Source of the DNA: Streptomyces sp. PT12
GTDB taxonomy: Bacteria; Actinomycetota; Actinomycetes; Streptomycetales; Streptomycetaceae
DNA: 64,000 bases
Direction of reading: 5' to 3'
NCBI RefSeq assembly: GCF_003311645.1
Contig: NZ_QEST01000142.1
Location: forward strand, 1-64,000
Shown here: one piece after another, positions 44,776-56,497 of the stretch
Numbering within the stretch: the first letter of the stretch is position 1
Layout: each line of letters starts with the position of its first letter
Translations under genes and position numbers: made by a program
Notes under the pieces: generated by a model
Told to the model about the DNA's origin: nothing
Database searches by the model: none
The model's input: the letters and a program-made list of their open reading frames with translations, nothing else

Positions 44776-45168
44776 TCAGGGGAGGTCCCTGGCCGCCAGT
44801 CCCATGTGCTCGCCCACCTTGTTCACCAGGAGGGTCATCTCATAGCCGACCTGGCCGATGTCCGCGTCGGCGCCGGCCAGCACGCACAGACAGCTGCCGT
44901 CCCCCGCGGCCGTGACAAAGAGGACGCCGTCGTCGAACTCGATCATGGTCTGCCGGACGTCCCCGGCCTTGAAGTGCTCCCCGACCCCCTTGGCAAGGCT
45001 GTGCAGCCCCGAGGCGACAGCGGCCAGGTGCTCGGCGCTGCTGCGCTTGAGCCCTCGACTCACCGACGTGACCAATCCGTCGCTCGACAGCAGCAGAACG
45101 TGCCGCACACGCGGCAGCCGTTGCGCCAGATCGTCCAGCAGCCAGTCAAGCGTGGTGCTCAGTGCCAT
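44776..45168 (-). CDS. Roadblock/LC7-domain protein (orphan)
   Basis: 130 residues from ATG 45168-45166 (GGGGAG upstream). LDWLLDDLAQRLPRVRHVLLLSSDGLVTSVSRGLKR is the typical start; then AEHLAAVASGLHSLAKGV and a beta segment DDGVLFVTAAGDGSCLCVLAGADADIGQVGYEM. In Streptomyces this protein usually belongs to conservons together with a histidine kinase-like CvnA, a DUF742 protein and a Ras-like GTPase; none of these is next to it, so it is an orphan. It may act with a GTPase encoded elsewhere. A longer upstream frame exists but lacks a ribosome site. Confidence 0.9.
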   Translation of the reverse strand: MALSTTLDWLLDDLAQRLPRVRHVLLLSSDGLVTSVSRGLKRSSAEHLAAVASGLHSLAKGVGEHFKAGDVRQTMIEFDDGVLFVTAAGDGSCLCVLAGADADIGQVGYEMTLLVNKVGEHMGLAARDLP

Positions 45169-45332
45169 CCCCAGCTCCCCCTTCTCGTAAGGCGACTGCT
45201 GTGTCAGCCTTCCCCAGGAAGAGGCTGTGGGCAACCACCTGTGCGGTACCGCTATCCGGAAGGGACCGTACCGTTTCATCCGGTGAGCTCAGCCACCGGG
45301 TCGAGCATGAGGGCGCGGGGCCCTGAGGGAAG

Positions 45333-45515
45333 TCAGCGGCCGAGCTCCTTGCGCCCGACCCGTCGCAGCCGCCTTCGCTGGGCGGGGTCGAGCAGGAGAT
45401 AGGCCGCCGCCGGGACGCCGAGCATCACCAGGGCCGCGATCCAGAAGCTCGTCAGGATCCACAGCACCAGGCCAACGGCCACCCCGCCGACGGCGATCTT
45501 CGCACCACGGGACAT
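45333..45515 (-). CDS. Small two-helix membrane protein
   Basis: 60 residues from ATG 45515-45513 with a very strong ribosome site (GGAGGAGG). Two hydrophobic helices in a row (IAVGGVAVGLVLWILTSFW, IAALVMLGVPAAAYLLL) and a basic C-terminus (PAQRRRLRRVGRKELGR), so both ends are probably cytosolic. No enzyme motif. It resembles widespread small actinobacterial membrane proteins of unknown function. The longer upstream frame is not needed. Confidence 0.8.
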   Translation of the reverse strand: MSRGAKIAVGGVAVGLVLWILTSFWIAALVMLGVPAAAYLLLDPAQRRRLRRVGRKELGR

Positions 45516-45705
45516 TGTCGACACCTCCTCCGGAAGGGCGGCAGGGGCGCCGCCCGATGAGTGAACGTCCTCCCCCGCGATTCCGTTCCGTGGTGAATCG
45601 TCCCGGCGGATCCCCGCCACGGACCGCCGGCCCGGCCCCCTGTTCACTCCCGACGCCGCCCCGACGACGCCCCGACGACGCCCCCCCCCGCCGCGCGCCT
45701 CAGTC

Positions 45706-46770
45706 CTACCGCAGCGGCTCGCCCACGTCGTGCATGTGGCGCAGCGCCTGGCGGTAGGAGTCGATGAGCCCGGTCTCGGCGTAGGACAGGCCGTTCTCCT
45801 GGCAGTAGCGCTGGACGGTGGGCCGGGCCAGCCGCAGGTTCGGGCGCGGCATGTTGGGGAAGAGGTGGTGCTCGATCTGGTAGTTGAGCCCGCCCATCAT
45901 CCAGTCGGTGACGAGGCCGCCGCGGACGTTGCGCGACGTGAGGACCTGGCGCCGCAGGTGGCCCCAGCGCTGCTCGGCGTCCGGGTCGGGCATCTCCATG
46001 CCCTTGTGGTTGGGCGCGAAGACGCAGCCGAGGTGCAGCCCGAAGAGCATGTGGTGGATCAGCGCGAACAGCACGGCCTTGCCGGGCGACATGGCGACGG
46101 CGAGCAGCGTGATGTACGCGACGAGGTTCACGGCGAGCAGCGTGATCTCCGTGGCGCGGGCGCGACCCTGGCGCTCCCAGCCCTCGCGGGAGAAGACCAT
46201 GCGGAAGCTGGCGACCTTCAGCGCGAAGCCCTCCAGGAGCAGCAGCGGGAAGAACAGCCACGCCTGGTTGCGGGTGAGCCAGCGGTTGATGCCCTCGCGC
46301 TTCTCGGCCTGCATCTGCGTCCAGACCAGGACGCCCTCGCCGACGTCGGGGTCCTTGTCGACGTGGTTGGGGTTGGCGTGGTGCCGGTTGTGCTTGTCGT
46401 TCCACCAGGCGGAACTCATGCCGAGCAGAAGATTGCCGTGCCACAGGCCGAGCAGGCGGTTCGTGCGCCGCGTCGAGGCGATCTGGGAGTGGCCTGCGTC
46501 GTGGCCGAAGAACGCGGTGCGCGTCGAGAACAGCGCCAGCGGAACAGCCAGCAGGAGGTTCCACCACGAGTCGCCGACCAGCAGGATCCCGACCACGAGC
46601 GCGGCGAGCACCACGGAGTTGAGCGCGATACCCGCCGTGTACCAGCCAAAGCGCCGGTGAAGGAGGGATTGCCCCTTTATCTCCCGCAGAAGCGGGGAGA
46701 ATTCGTCCAAGGGCTTGTCCCGTTGACGCGGCGGAGCGGTAACGGCGACATCGGCTGAAGCCTGGGGCAT
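45706..46770 (-). CDS. Membrane fatty acid desaturase
   Basis: Introduces a double bond into acyl chains using a di-iron centre and an electron donor; integral membrane enzyme. 354 residues, ATG 46770-46768 with GGAGAG upstream. Three histidine boxes: HDAGH (90-94), HNRHH (127-131) and QIEHH (near 305). The QxxHH third box places it in the front-end/acyl-CoA-type group rather than the acyl-ACP soluble group. Hydrophobic segments lie between the boxes. No electron-transfer partner gene is adjacent. A GC-rich palindrome in the divergent promoter region could be its operator. Function of the family is firm; regiospecificity cannot be read from sequence. Confidence 0.93.
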   Translation of the reverse strand: MPQASADVAVTAPPRQRDKPLDEFSPLLREIKGQSLLHRRFGWYTAGIALNSVVLAALVVGILLVGDSWWNLLLAVPLALFSTRTAFFGHDAGHSQIASTRRTNRLLGLWHGNLLLGMSSAWWNDKHNRHHANPNHVDKDPDVGEGVLVWTQMQAEKREGINRWLTRNQAWLFFPLLLLEGFALKVASFRMVFSREGWERQGRARATEITLLAVNLVAYITLLAVAMSPGKAVLFALIHHMLFGLHLGCVFAPNHKGMEMPDPDAEQRWGHLRRQVLTSRNVRGGLVTDWMMGGLNYQIEHHLFPNMPRPNLRLARPTVQRYCQENGLSYAETGLIDSYRQALRHMHDVGEPLR

Positions 46771-46855
46771 TTTCTCTCCGGGTGGGTCGGTGGATCCGTC
46801 CCTTGAAACCTAGACAGCGCGCCCCTGGCGGCGCCATGGCCGCAGCACCCGACTT

Positions 46856-46875
46856 GGGGGTGTACTCAGCCCCCC
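46856..46875. promoter_or_regulatory. Inverted repeat in divergent desaturase/SNF2 promoter region
   Basis: GGGGG, nine bases with central GTAC, then CCCCCC, next to an unusually AT-rich stretch (ctaaaaatat). Could be an operator for the desaturase; no regulator is assigned. Confidence 0.3.
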
Positions 46876-46988
46876 TAAAAATATGCCCTTTGGCCCCACT
46901 TCCTCACCATCATTTCCGGAACGCCCCCCTCCTGAGGTAGCCTCGGGCGCCGCCCCGGCTAGTCAAGTTTGAGGAGTGCGTCAGAGCC

Positions 46989-49952
46989 GTGCCCACGAGC
47001 CCGAACGCCCCCGCCCGCCTCGCCGCCCTCACCGGCTGCGCCGCGGTCTTCCTCCCGGCCGACCCGCCACGCGCCTCCCGCGTCGCCTTCTGGCGGCCCG
47101 ACGGCGCACCGCCCGTGCCGGGCGAGGAGCCCAACGAGGAGCTCACCGTCGCGCTCCCCGACCCCGGTGCCCCGGACAGCCCTGGCACCCCGGACGACCC
47201 CGACGGCCATCGCGCCCCCGCCCGCCCCGTCGTCACGCGGACCGTGCCCGCCGTCGCCCTCCCCGTGGCCGAGGCGCTGCCCATGCTGACGCGCGCCCGC
47301 GCCTCGGGCGCCGACGCCGCCTCGGCCCACTGGGGCGCCGCCGCCGTGCTCGCCCTCCAACTCGCCGCGCGCGGACGGCTCCTGCCGGGGCTCAGCGCGG
47401 ACGACCACGACGCATGGCGGCTCGGCCCCCTGGACGCCGCCGACGCCGAGCGGCTGCGCGCCCTCGCGGACGCCATGCCCCCGCACGCCAGGGCCGTTCC
47501 CCTGCCCGAGCCTGGCGAGGACGGCGGGCCGCTGCTTCCGGCCGCCGAGGCGCTGCTGCGCGCGTTCCTCGACGCCGTCGCCGACGGGCTGCCGCGCTCC
47601 CCGGCCGCCGCGCTCGCCGCCGGCGGCCCCGCGTTCGCCGCGAGGGCGCCGCGGCGGCTGCCGCACCAGCGGCCCTGGGCCGAGGCGGTGGCCGCGGGGC
47701 ACGACGCGGGGGTCAGGGTCTCGCTGCGCGTCGAGGTCGGAGGGCTCGGCGGCCCCGCCCCGGCGTTCCGCGCGGTGGTCCAGCTGCACAGCCTCGGCGA
47801 CCCCGCCGTCATCGCCGACGCCGCCGACGTGTGGTCGGGCGGCTCGCCAGCGGCGGACGCCTTCGGGCCGCGCGCCCGCGGCGACGCGCTGCTGGCGCTG
47901 CGCCGCGCGGCGGCGGCGTGGGAGCCGCTGACGCCCCTGCTCTCCGCCGCCGTCCCCGGCGCGGTCGAGCTGGCCGACGAGGAGATCGGCGAGCTGCTCG
48001 GAGCCCGGGCCTCCGGTGCGCTCGACGCGGCGGGCGTCGCGGTGCACTGGCCCAAGGAGCTGGTTCGCGGCCTGAGCGCGCGTGCCGAGGTCGGCGGCGA
48101 CGAACGGCGGGCGGAACGGCCGGGGTCCGCGCTGCCCCCGCTGCTCTCCCCCGGCGCGCTGCTCGCCTTCAACTGGCGCTTCGCGCTCGGCGGCGCCGAG
48201 CTGAGCCGCGCGGACCTCGACCGGATCGCCGAGGCCGGGCGGCCCGTCGTCAGGCTGCGCGACCAGTGGGTCCTGGTGGCGCCCGAGGAGGTGCGCCGCG
48301 CCCTCGACCGGCAGGACGGCAAGCTGACGGCGCTCGACGCGCTCGGGGCCGCCCTCACCGGCGCCGCCGAGGTCGGGGGCGAGCGCGTCGAGGTCACCAC
48401 GACGGGCTGGCTGCGCGCGCTGCGGGACCGGCTGGCCGACCCCGAGGCGCCCGAGCCCGAACCGGTCGCCCAGCCAGCCGCGTTGAACGCCACGCTGCGC
48501 GACTACCAGCTGCGCGGCCTCACCTGGCTGCACCGCATGGCCTCCCTTGGCCTCGGCGGCTGCCTCGCGGACGACATGGGCCTGGGCAAGACCATCACCC
48601 TGATCGCGCTCCACCTGCACCGGCAGGCCACGCCCGCCACCGCGGGGCCGACGCTCGTGGTCTGCCCCGCCTCGCTGCTCGGCAACTGGCAGCGCGAGAT
48701 CGGGGCGTTCGCGCCCGGCGCCCCCGTGCGCCGCCACCACGGCGCGGCGCGGGACCTGGCCGGTCTCGCCGATGGCGAGTTCGTGCTGACCACCTACGGA
48801 ACGATGCGCCGCGACGCCGCCCTGCTGGCCTCGGCGGCCGACTGGGGCCTGGTGGTCGCCGACGAGGCGCAGCACGTGAAGAATCCGTTCTCCGCCACCG
48901 CGAGGCAGCTGCGGACCATCCCCGGCAGGGCGCGCGTGGCGCTCACGGGCACCCCCGTCGAGAACAACCTCTCGGAGCTGTGGTCCGTCCTGGACTGGAC
49001 CACGCCAGGGCTGCTCGGCCGCCTTCCCGACTTCCGCGCGCGCTGGGCCGACGCCGTCGAGGGCGGCACCGACCCCGCGGCGGCCGAGCGGCTGTCCCGG
49101 CTGATCCGCCCGTTCCTGCTGCGCCGCCGCAAGTCCGACCCCGGCATCGCGCCCGAGCTGCCGCCCAAGACCGAGACGGACCGGGCGGTCGCGCTCACCG
49201 TGGAGCAGGCGGGGCTCTACGAGGCCGTGGTGCGCGAGGGCCTGGCCGCCGTCGCCGAGGCGGACGGGGTCGCGCGCCGCGGGCTGGTGCTCGGGCTCCT
49301 CACGTCGCTCAAGCAGGTCTGCAACCACCCGGCGCAGTACCTCAAGGAGGAGCACCCGGCGCCGGGGAAGCGGGGCGTGGAGGGCAAGGGGCCGCGGCTG
49401 GGCGGCCGTTCGGGCAAGCTCGAGCTGTTCGACGAGCTGCTCGACGCGATCCTGGCGGAGGGCGCGAGCGTGCTGGTGTTCACGCAGTATGTGCGGATGG
49501 CGCGGCTGCTCGAGACGCACCTGGCCGACCGCGGCGTCGCCACGCTGCTGCTGCACGGCGGGACGCCGGTGGCGCGGCGCGACAAGATGGTCAGGGCGTT
49601 CTCGGCCGGGGAGGTGCCGGTGTTCCTGCTGTCGCTCAAGGCGGCGGGCACCGGGCTCAACCTCACCCGCGCCGAGCATGTGATCCACTTCGACCGCTGG
49701 TGGAACCCCGCGGTCGAGGCCCAGGCGACCGACCGCGCGTATCGCATCGGTCAGGACCGGCCCGTTCAGGTCCATCGGCTAATCGCCGAGGGCACGATCG
49801 AGGACCGGATCGCAACGCTTCTTGAGAAGAAGCGTGCCCTCGCCGACGCCGTGCTGGGCTCGGGCGAGTCCGCCTTCACCGAGCTGTCCGACGCCGAGCT
49901 GGCCGATCTCGTGACGCTGCGCGGGGCCGAGCGCCTGGGGAGCGAGCGATGA
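46989..49952 (+). CDS. SNF2-family DNA helicase/ATPase
   Basis: 987 residues from GTG 46989 (GAGGAG about 12 bases upstream). The N-terminal about 490 residues form the bacterial SNF2 extension with few conserved motifs (PLLSPGALLAFNWRFALGG, PVVRLRDQWVLV). SNF2 core: RDYQLRGLTWLHRM, Walker A DDMGLGKTIT (about 526-535), DEAQHVKNP (about 624), LTGTPVENN, LLRRRKSDP, LVFTQYVRM, SLKAAGTGLNLTRAEHVIHFDRWWNPAVE and QATDRAYRIGQ. An ATP-driven dsDNA translocase; cellular role unknown in actinobacteria. Overlaps the SWIM-domain gene by four bases (ATGA), a coupling that suggests a functional pair. Confidence 0.94.
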   Translation: MPTSPNAPARLAALTGCAAVFLPADPPRASRVAFWRPDGAPPVPGEEPNEELTVALPDPGAPDSPGTPDDPDGHRAPARPVVTRTVPAVALPVAEALPMLTRARASGADAASAHWGAAAVLALQLAARGRLLPGLSADDHDAWRLGPLDAADAERLRALADAMPPHARAVPLPEPGEDGGPLLPAAEALLRAFLDAVADGLPRSPAAALAAGGPAFAARAPRRLPHQRPWAEAVAAGHDAGVRVSLRVEVGGLGGPAPAFRAVVQLHSLGDPAVIADAADVWSGGSPAADAFGPRARGDALLALRRAAAAWEPLTPLLSAAVPGAVELADEEIGELLGARASGALDAAGVAVHWPKELVRGLSARAEVGGDERRAERPGSALPPLLSPGALLAFNWRFALGGAELSRADLDRIAEAGRPVVRLRDQWVLVAPEEVRRALDRQDGKLTALDALGAALTGAAEVGGERVEVTTTGWLRALRDRLADPEAPEPEPVAQPAALNATLRDYQLRGLTWLHRMASLGLGGCLADDMGLGKTITLIALHLHRQATPATAGPTLVVCPASLLGNWQREIGAFAPGAPVRRHHGAARDLAGLADGEFVLTTYGTMRRDAALLASAADWGLVVADEAQHVKNPFSATARQLRTIPGRARVALTGTPVENNLSELWSVLDWTTPGLLGRLPDFRARWADAVEGGTDPAAAERLSRLIRPFLLRRRKSDPGIAPELPPKTETDRAVALTVEQAGLYEAVVREGLAAVAEADGVARRGLVLGLLTSLKQVCNHPAQYLKEEHPAPGKRGVEGKGPRLGGRSGKLELFDELLDAILAEGASVLVFTQYVRMARLLETHLADRGVATLLLHGGTPVARRDKMVRAFSAGEVPVFLLSLKAAGTGLNLTRAEHVIHFDRWWNPAVEAQATDRAYRIGQDRPVQVHRLIAEGTIEDRIATLLEKKRALADAVLGSGESAFTELSDAELADLVTLRGAERLGSER

Positions 49953-51292
49953 GCGCGACGACCGGCGGGAACGCCCCGGACGAGCTGGTCTTCGAGGCCC
50001 TGCCGCCCGCGCGCGGGCGTGGGTTCGCCACCACATGGTGGGGGAGGAGCTGGCTCAAGGCCCTCGAGGACAGCGCGCTCGACGGCGAACGGCTCAGACA
50101 GGGCCGCAGGCACGCGAGGGCGGGCGCGGTGGGCGCCGTCTCGGTGCGCCCCGGGCGGCTGACCGCCGTGGTGCGGCACGCGGACGGCACCCGGCTGCGC
50201 GCGGATGTGCTGCTGCGGCGCCTTGCGGCCGCCGAGTGGGACCGGCTGCTCGACGGTGCGAGCGCGGAGGCCGGGCACATCGCCGCGCTGCTCGACCGGG
50301 AGATGCCGCCGCGGCTCGTGGAGGACGCGGAGCTCGCGGGCGTCGACCTGCTGCCCGGGGTGGGCGACCTCGACCCCGAGTGCGAGTGCGGCGAGTGGGA
50401 CCACTGCGCGCACACGGCGGCCGTGTGCTACCACGTGGCACGGCTGCTCGACGCCGACCCGTTTCTGCTGCTGCTCCTGCGGGGACGCGGGGAGCGGGAG
50501 TTGACCGAGGAGTTGCAACGGCGCAGCGCGGCGCGCGCGGAAGAGGCCCACGCGCCCGCTCGCACACCCGCCCACGCGCCCGCTCGCACGCCCGCGCAGG
50601 CACCGGCTGGCGAGCCGGCGGCCGAGGTGTACGGGCGGCGCGCGGCGCCGCCGTTGCCGCCTCCCCCGCCGCTGGTCGCCGAGCCGGGCGCCGGGCCCGC
50701 GCTGCGCGGCGGCATCCCGCCCGCGCCCGGACTCGACGTCGAGGCGCTCGAGTTCCTGGTGGCGGACGCCGCGCGGCGGGCCGCGCGGATGCTGGCCGAG
50801 GCGCTGGCCCCGCGCCATGCGAGCACGCCGCCGCCCGCGCCGCTGACCGAGGCCGATGACGCGGTCAGGATGGTGGCGACGGGGCGGCCACCGGACGGGA
50901 TCGCGGCGCGCCTGGCGCGCGCCCGGGGGCGCGGGGCACGGGAGTTCGCGACGGCGGTGCGCGCGTGGGAGGTGGGCGGCAGGGCGGGGCTCGCCGCGCT
51001 CGACGAGGAGGCAGCGCCCGCGTCGGCGCGCGCCCTGGCGCAGCTGACCGGCGCCTGGGCGGCCGCCGACGCGCGCCCGGCCCTGCGGGCCAGGGGCAAC
51101 CGCTGGACGGTCGTGGGCGAGGGGGTGCAGCTGCGCTGCGGGGCGGAAGGGCTGTGGTGGCCGTTCACCAGGGACGGCGGGCGCTGGTGGCCCGCGGGTC
51201 CCGGGGAGGCGGACCCCGCCGCGGCCCTGGCCGCGGCGCGGGCGGCAGGGCCGACGGCGGGCCCATCTGATGTTCAGGAGCCGCCGGACTGA
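49949..51292 (+). CDS. SWIM zinc-finger protein
   Basis: 447 residues, translationally coupled to the SNF2 gene. The SWIM zinc ligands are visible as CECGEWDHCAH near residues 148-158. Before it is a conserved region (FATTWWGRSWLKALEDSALD, RQGRRHARAGAVGAVSV) typical of SNF2-linked SWIM proteins. After it comes an Ala/Pro-rich linker with ARTPAHAP-type repeats (about 200-235) and a C-terminal domain ending WWPFTRDGGRWWPAGPG. SWIM fingers bind nucleic acid or protein; a DNA-loading or targeting role for the SNF2 motor is an inference. Confidence 0.88.
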   Translation: MSATTGGNAPDELVFEALPPARGRGFATTWWGRSWLKALEDSALDGERLRQGRRHARAGAVGAVSVRPGRLTAVVRHADGTRLRADVLLRRLAAAEWDRLLDGASAEAGHIAALLDREMPPRLVEDAELAGVDLLPGVGDLDPECECGEWDHCAHTAAVCYHVARLLDADPFLLLLLRGRGERELTEELQRRSAARAEEAHAPARTPAHAPARTPAQAPAGEPAAEVYGRRAAPPLPPPPPLVAEPGAGPALRGGIPPAPGLDVEALEFLVADAARRAARMLAEALAPRHASTPPPAPLTEADDAVRMVATGRPPDGIAARLARARGRGAREFATAVRAWEVGGRAGLAALDEEAAPASARALAQLTGAWAAADARPALRARGNRWTVVGEGVQLRCGAEGLWWPFTRDGGRWWPAGPGEADPAAALAAARAAGPTAGPSDVQEPPD

Positions 51293-51299
51293 CGCGAGG

Positions 51300-52103
51300 T
51301 CAGGCCAGTGACTCCATCACCGCGTAGTAACCGCCCGACTGCCCGGCGGCGTTGGGGTGGTACGAGTCGACGACCGGCAGCGTCGTGCTGTTGAGCCACT
51401 CGTCGCCCGAGCAGATCTCGTGCCCGGTGAACGCGGGCCGCACGTCGCCGTACGCGAAGCCGTGACCGGCCGCCGCCGCGCTGGTGACCTCGTGCAGCGC
51501 GTCCGCGGCGCTGTTGATGGCGGCCCGCGACTCCTCGCTGATGCCGAACGCGCAGTCGCCGTCCAGCTGGTAGATGCGCGGGTAACCGAGCACGACCACC
51601 TGGGCGTTGGGGGCGCCGCCGCTGATCGCGCCGTACACGGCGTCGAGCCGTCCCGGCAGGTCGGCGTTGATGAACGACGTGGCGGTGCCCACCGCGGACA
51701 GGCACGCGTCGGTGCCCTGGAGGACACAGGTCGTCATCACGTCGGCGAACCCGGCGTCGTTGCCGCCGATGCTGATGCTGACGAGGGTGGTCGCCGCGTC
51801 GAGCGACCCGAGCTGGCTGTCGAGGACGTCGGCGGTGGTCGCGCCGGAGCAGGCGGGAAAGGCGAACGACGTGGGGGCGTTCGCGGCGGCCCACAGCTCC
51901 GGGTAGGCGACGGTGCTGCGGCGGCAGTCGCCGCTGGCCTCGTCGTAGCTTCCGGCACCGACGCCGGAGGAGTAGGAGTCGCCCAGGGCCACATACTCGA
52001 CGGCGGCGGCCTCCTGGGCCGTTGCCGACGCGGGGCCGAGGGCTGACACGCCGATGGCGAAGGCCGCGGTGGCGGCCAACGCCAGGGAGCGGCGCAGCTT
52101 CAT
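51300..52103 (-). CDS. Secreted SGNH/GDSL esterase-lipase
   Basis: Extracellular ester hydrolase, 267 residues from ATG 52103-52101 (GGGAGA upstream). Signal peptide about 1-29 (MKLRRSLALAATAAFAIGVSA, cut near SATA-QEA). SGNH blocks in order: GDSYSSG with nucleophile Ser43, a conserved Gly region (FPACSGATTADVL), GGNDAGF, and DSYHPN with catalytic Asp/His near residues 247-250. Six cysteines in positions like those of the Streptomyces SGNH lipases that form disulfides. Length matches that group. Substrate (lipid, acetylated sugar) is not determinable. Convergent with the SWIM gene with only 7 bp between. Confidence 0.93.
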   Translation of the reverse strand: MKLRRSLALAATAAFAIGVSALGPASATAQEAAAVEYVALGDSYSSGVGAGSYDEASGDCRRSTVAYPELWAAANAPTSFAFPACSGATTADVLDSQLGSLDAATTLVSISIGGNDAGFADVMTTCVLQGTDACLSAVGTATSFINADLPGRLDAVYGAISGGAPNAQVVVLGYPRIYQLDGDCAFGISEESRAAINSAADALHEVTSAAAAGHGFAYGDVRPAFTGHEICSGDEWLNSTTLPVVDSYHPNAAGQSGGYYAVMESLA

Positions 52104-52262
52104 GGAATCTCCCGTTGGGGTTGGGGGGACTGGTGGTGCAAGGGCGCCTTACCCCAGGCAAGTTATGTCCATGCCAAGGACGTTACGGATTCATGAACGA
52201 GAACGACGGGGCGCGGGCGAGGTATCGGCCTCCCCGGTCGCGCCCTCGGCTTTCAGAAGGGG

Positions 52263-52291
52263 TTGTCCGAAGCCGCGGACCGATCTAGCGT
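52263..52291 (+). promoter_or_regulatory. Candidate promoter of beta-galactosidase gene
   Basis: TTGTCC (52263-52268), 17-bp spacer, TAGCGT (52286-52291), close to the actinobacterial vegetative pattern; leader of about 65 nt. No operator palindrome was found in the leader. Confidence 0.45.
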
Positions 52292-52293
52292 GA

Positions 52294-55314
<3,021 letters not shown>

Positions 55315-55320
55315 GGGACG

Positions 55321-55352
55321 CCGTTCGGGCGGCCCCCCGGCCGCCCGAACGG
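55321..55352. terminator. Bidirectional terminator
   Basis: ccgttcgggcggcc (55321-55334), loop cccc, exact complement (55339-55352), between the ends of the convergent GH2 and methyltransferase genes. Confidence 0.85.
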
Positions 55353-55362
55353 CGAGCGTTCC

Positions 55363-56175
55363 TCAGCGCTTGACGCCAACCGCGCAGTAGAAGCCGAGGC
55401 CGCGCAGCATCGGGTCGTCGGGCACCGGCGCCTCGGGCGCCCAGAACGGCGGCTGCACCAGCCCCGGCGGGTCGATCAGGTCGAAGCCGTCGAAGAACGA
55501 CAGGATCTCCGCCCTGCTCCGCAGCGCCAGCGTCGAGGTGGAGCCGCGGTAGACCTCGCCGACGGCGGCAAGCCGCTCGGGCGGGTGCAGGTCACGGGTG
55601 CCATGGCTGAGCACGAGGCAACTGCCGGGCGCCAGCGGCTCGGTGAGCGCCTTGACCAGGCCCTTGGGGTCGGCGGAGTCATCGATGAAGTGCAGGATCG
55701 CGACCAGCAGGAGGGCCGTGGGCTGCTCGAAGTCGATCAGGTCGGCGATCGCCGGGTGCTCGATGACGGCCTTGGGGTCGCGCAGGTCGGCGAGGGCGAA
55801 CGCGGCGCTCCCGTCGTTGACGAGCTTGGCGCCCGCGTAGGTGCTGACGATCGGGTCGTTGTCGACATAGGCGACGCGCACGTCGGGGTCGACGGCGCGG
55901 GCGATCTCATGGGTGTTCGGCGACGTGGGTATGCCCGTGCCGACGTCGATGATCTGGCGTATCCCGCGCCGGGTGATGGCCTGGGTCGCCCGGTGCATGA
56001 AGCTTCGGTTCTCCCGGGCGGCGAGCCTGATGTCGGGGAGCAGCTCGATGACGCGCTCGGCCGCCACCCGGTCCACCTCGTAGTTGTCCTGACCGCCGAG
56101 GTAGTAGTCGTACATCCGCGCCGGGTGCGCCCTGCTCGTGTCGATCTGCTCGGCCGAGAAGCCCTCTTCACTCAC
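55363..56175 (-). CDS. SAM-dependent methyltransferase (PF04672 type)
   Basis: 270 residues from GTG 56175-56173 (GGAG upstream). Family marks: TSRAHPARMYDYYLGGQDNYEVDR at the start, IIDVGTGIPTSPNTHEIA (SAM-binding glycine-rich loop), VAYVDNDPIVSTYA, ADLRDP, LLLVAILHFIDD and GFYCAVGVKR at the end. This actinobacterial family is often found with XRE/DUF397 regulators; methyl acceptor unknown. Its start lies inside the end of the DUF397 gene (8-bp overlap), so one operon. A strong hairpin lies 30 bp before the start, within the preceding gene. Confidence 0.92.
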   Translation of the reverse strand: MSEEGFSAEQIDTSRAHPARMYDYYLGGQDNYEVDRVAAERVIELLPDIRLAARENRSFMHRATQAITRRGIRQIIDVGTGIPTSPNTHEIARAVDPDVRVAYVDNDPIVSTYAGAKLVNDGSAAFALADLRDPKAVIEHPAIADLIDFEQPTALLLVAILHFIDDSADPKGLVKALTEPLAPGSCLVLSHGTRDLHPPERLAAVGEVYRGSTSTLALRSRAEILSFFDGFDLIDPPGLVQPPFWAPEAPVPDDPMLRGLGFYCAVGVKR

Positions 56176-56494
56176 ACCCTGCTCCGTCTCTGTGCCCGTG
56201 ACCTACCGGCACGGTGTCCGTCCCCCCGTGGACGGGCACCGTGCCGGTCCCCCCTGACCTGGCGAGAAGGAAGTCCGCCTCGCCCGACTTGACCCCCTGG
56301 ATGAAGTGCTGGATCTCGTGGACCGTGCAGATCAACGCGGGCCCGTCGGGGTCCGTCGACTGGCGGAGCGCCACCCTGCCGTCGTGCAGCCGCATCGCCT
56401 CGATGCAGCTGCCGCCGTTCCCCCCGCTCCAGGGCTTCCGCCAGCCCTCCACGCCCAACTGCGTAGCGGGCATGCCGTTGTAGACGCGATCCAT
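56168..56494 (-). CDS. DUF397 protein
   Basis: 108 residues from ATG 56494-56492 with AAGGAG overlapping the upstream stop codon region. The DUF397 core is residues about 14-72 (GWRKPWSGGNGGSCIEAMRL, VALRQSTDPDGPALICTVHEIQHFIQGVKSGEADFL). Unusual: a 35-residue tail with two TVPV units (GTVPVHGGTDTVPVGHGH) that are the translation of an inverted repeat. DUF397 proteins in Streptomyces pair with XRE-DUF5753 regulators and may act as their partners or antagonists. Three-base gap after the XRE gene. Confidence 0.92.
   Translation of the reverse strand: MDRVYNGMPATQLGVEGWRKPWSGGNGGSCIEAMRLHDGRVALRQSTDPDGPALICTVHEIQHFIQGVKSGEADFLLARSGGTGTVPVHGGTDTVPVGHGHRDGAGCE
56205..56248 (-). repeat. Long hairpin inside DUF397 3' end
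   Basis: Arms 56205-56223 and 56230-56248 (19 bp, one mismatch) with a 6-base loop. It lies within the coding tail of DUF397 and 30 bp before the methyltransferase start; it could act as an attenuator or mRNA stabiliser between the two. Confidence 0.75.
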
Positions 56495-56497
56495 GGC

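Noticed and set aside
46989-51292. SNF2-SWIM pair as a known antiphage island (for example DISARM)
   Set aside because: None of the methylase, phospholipase D or DUF1998 partners are present.
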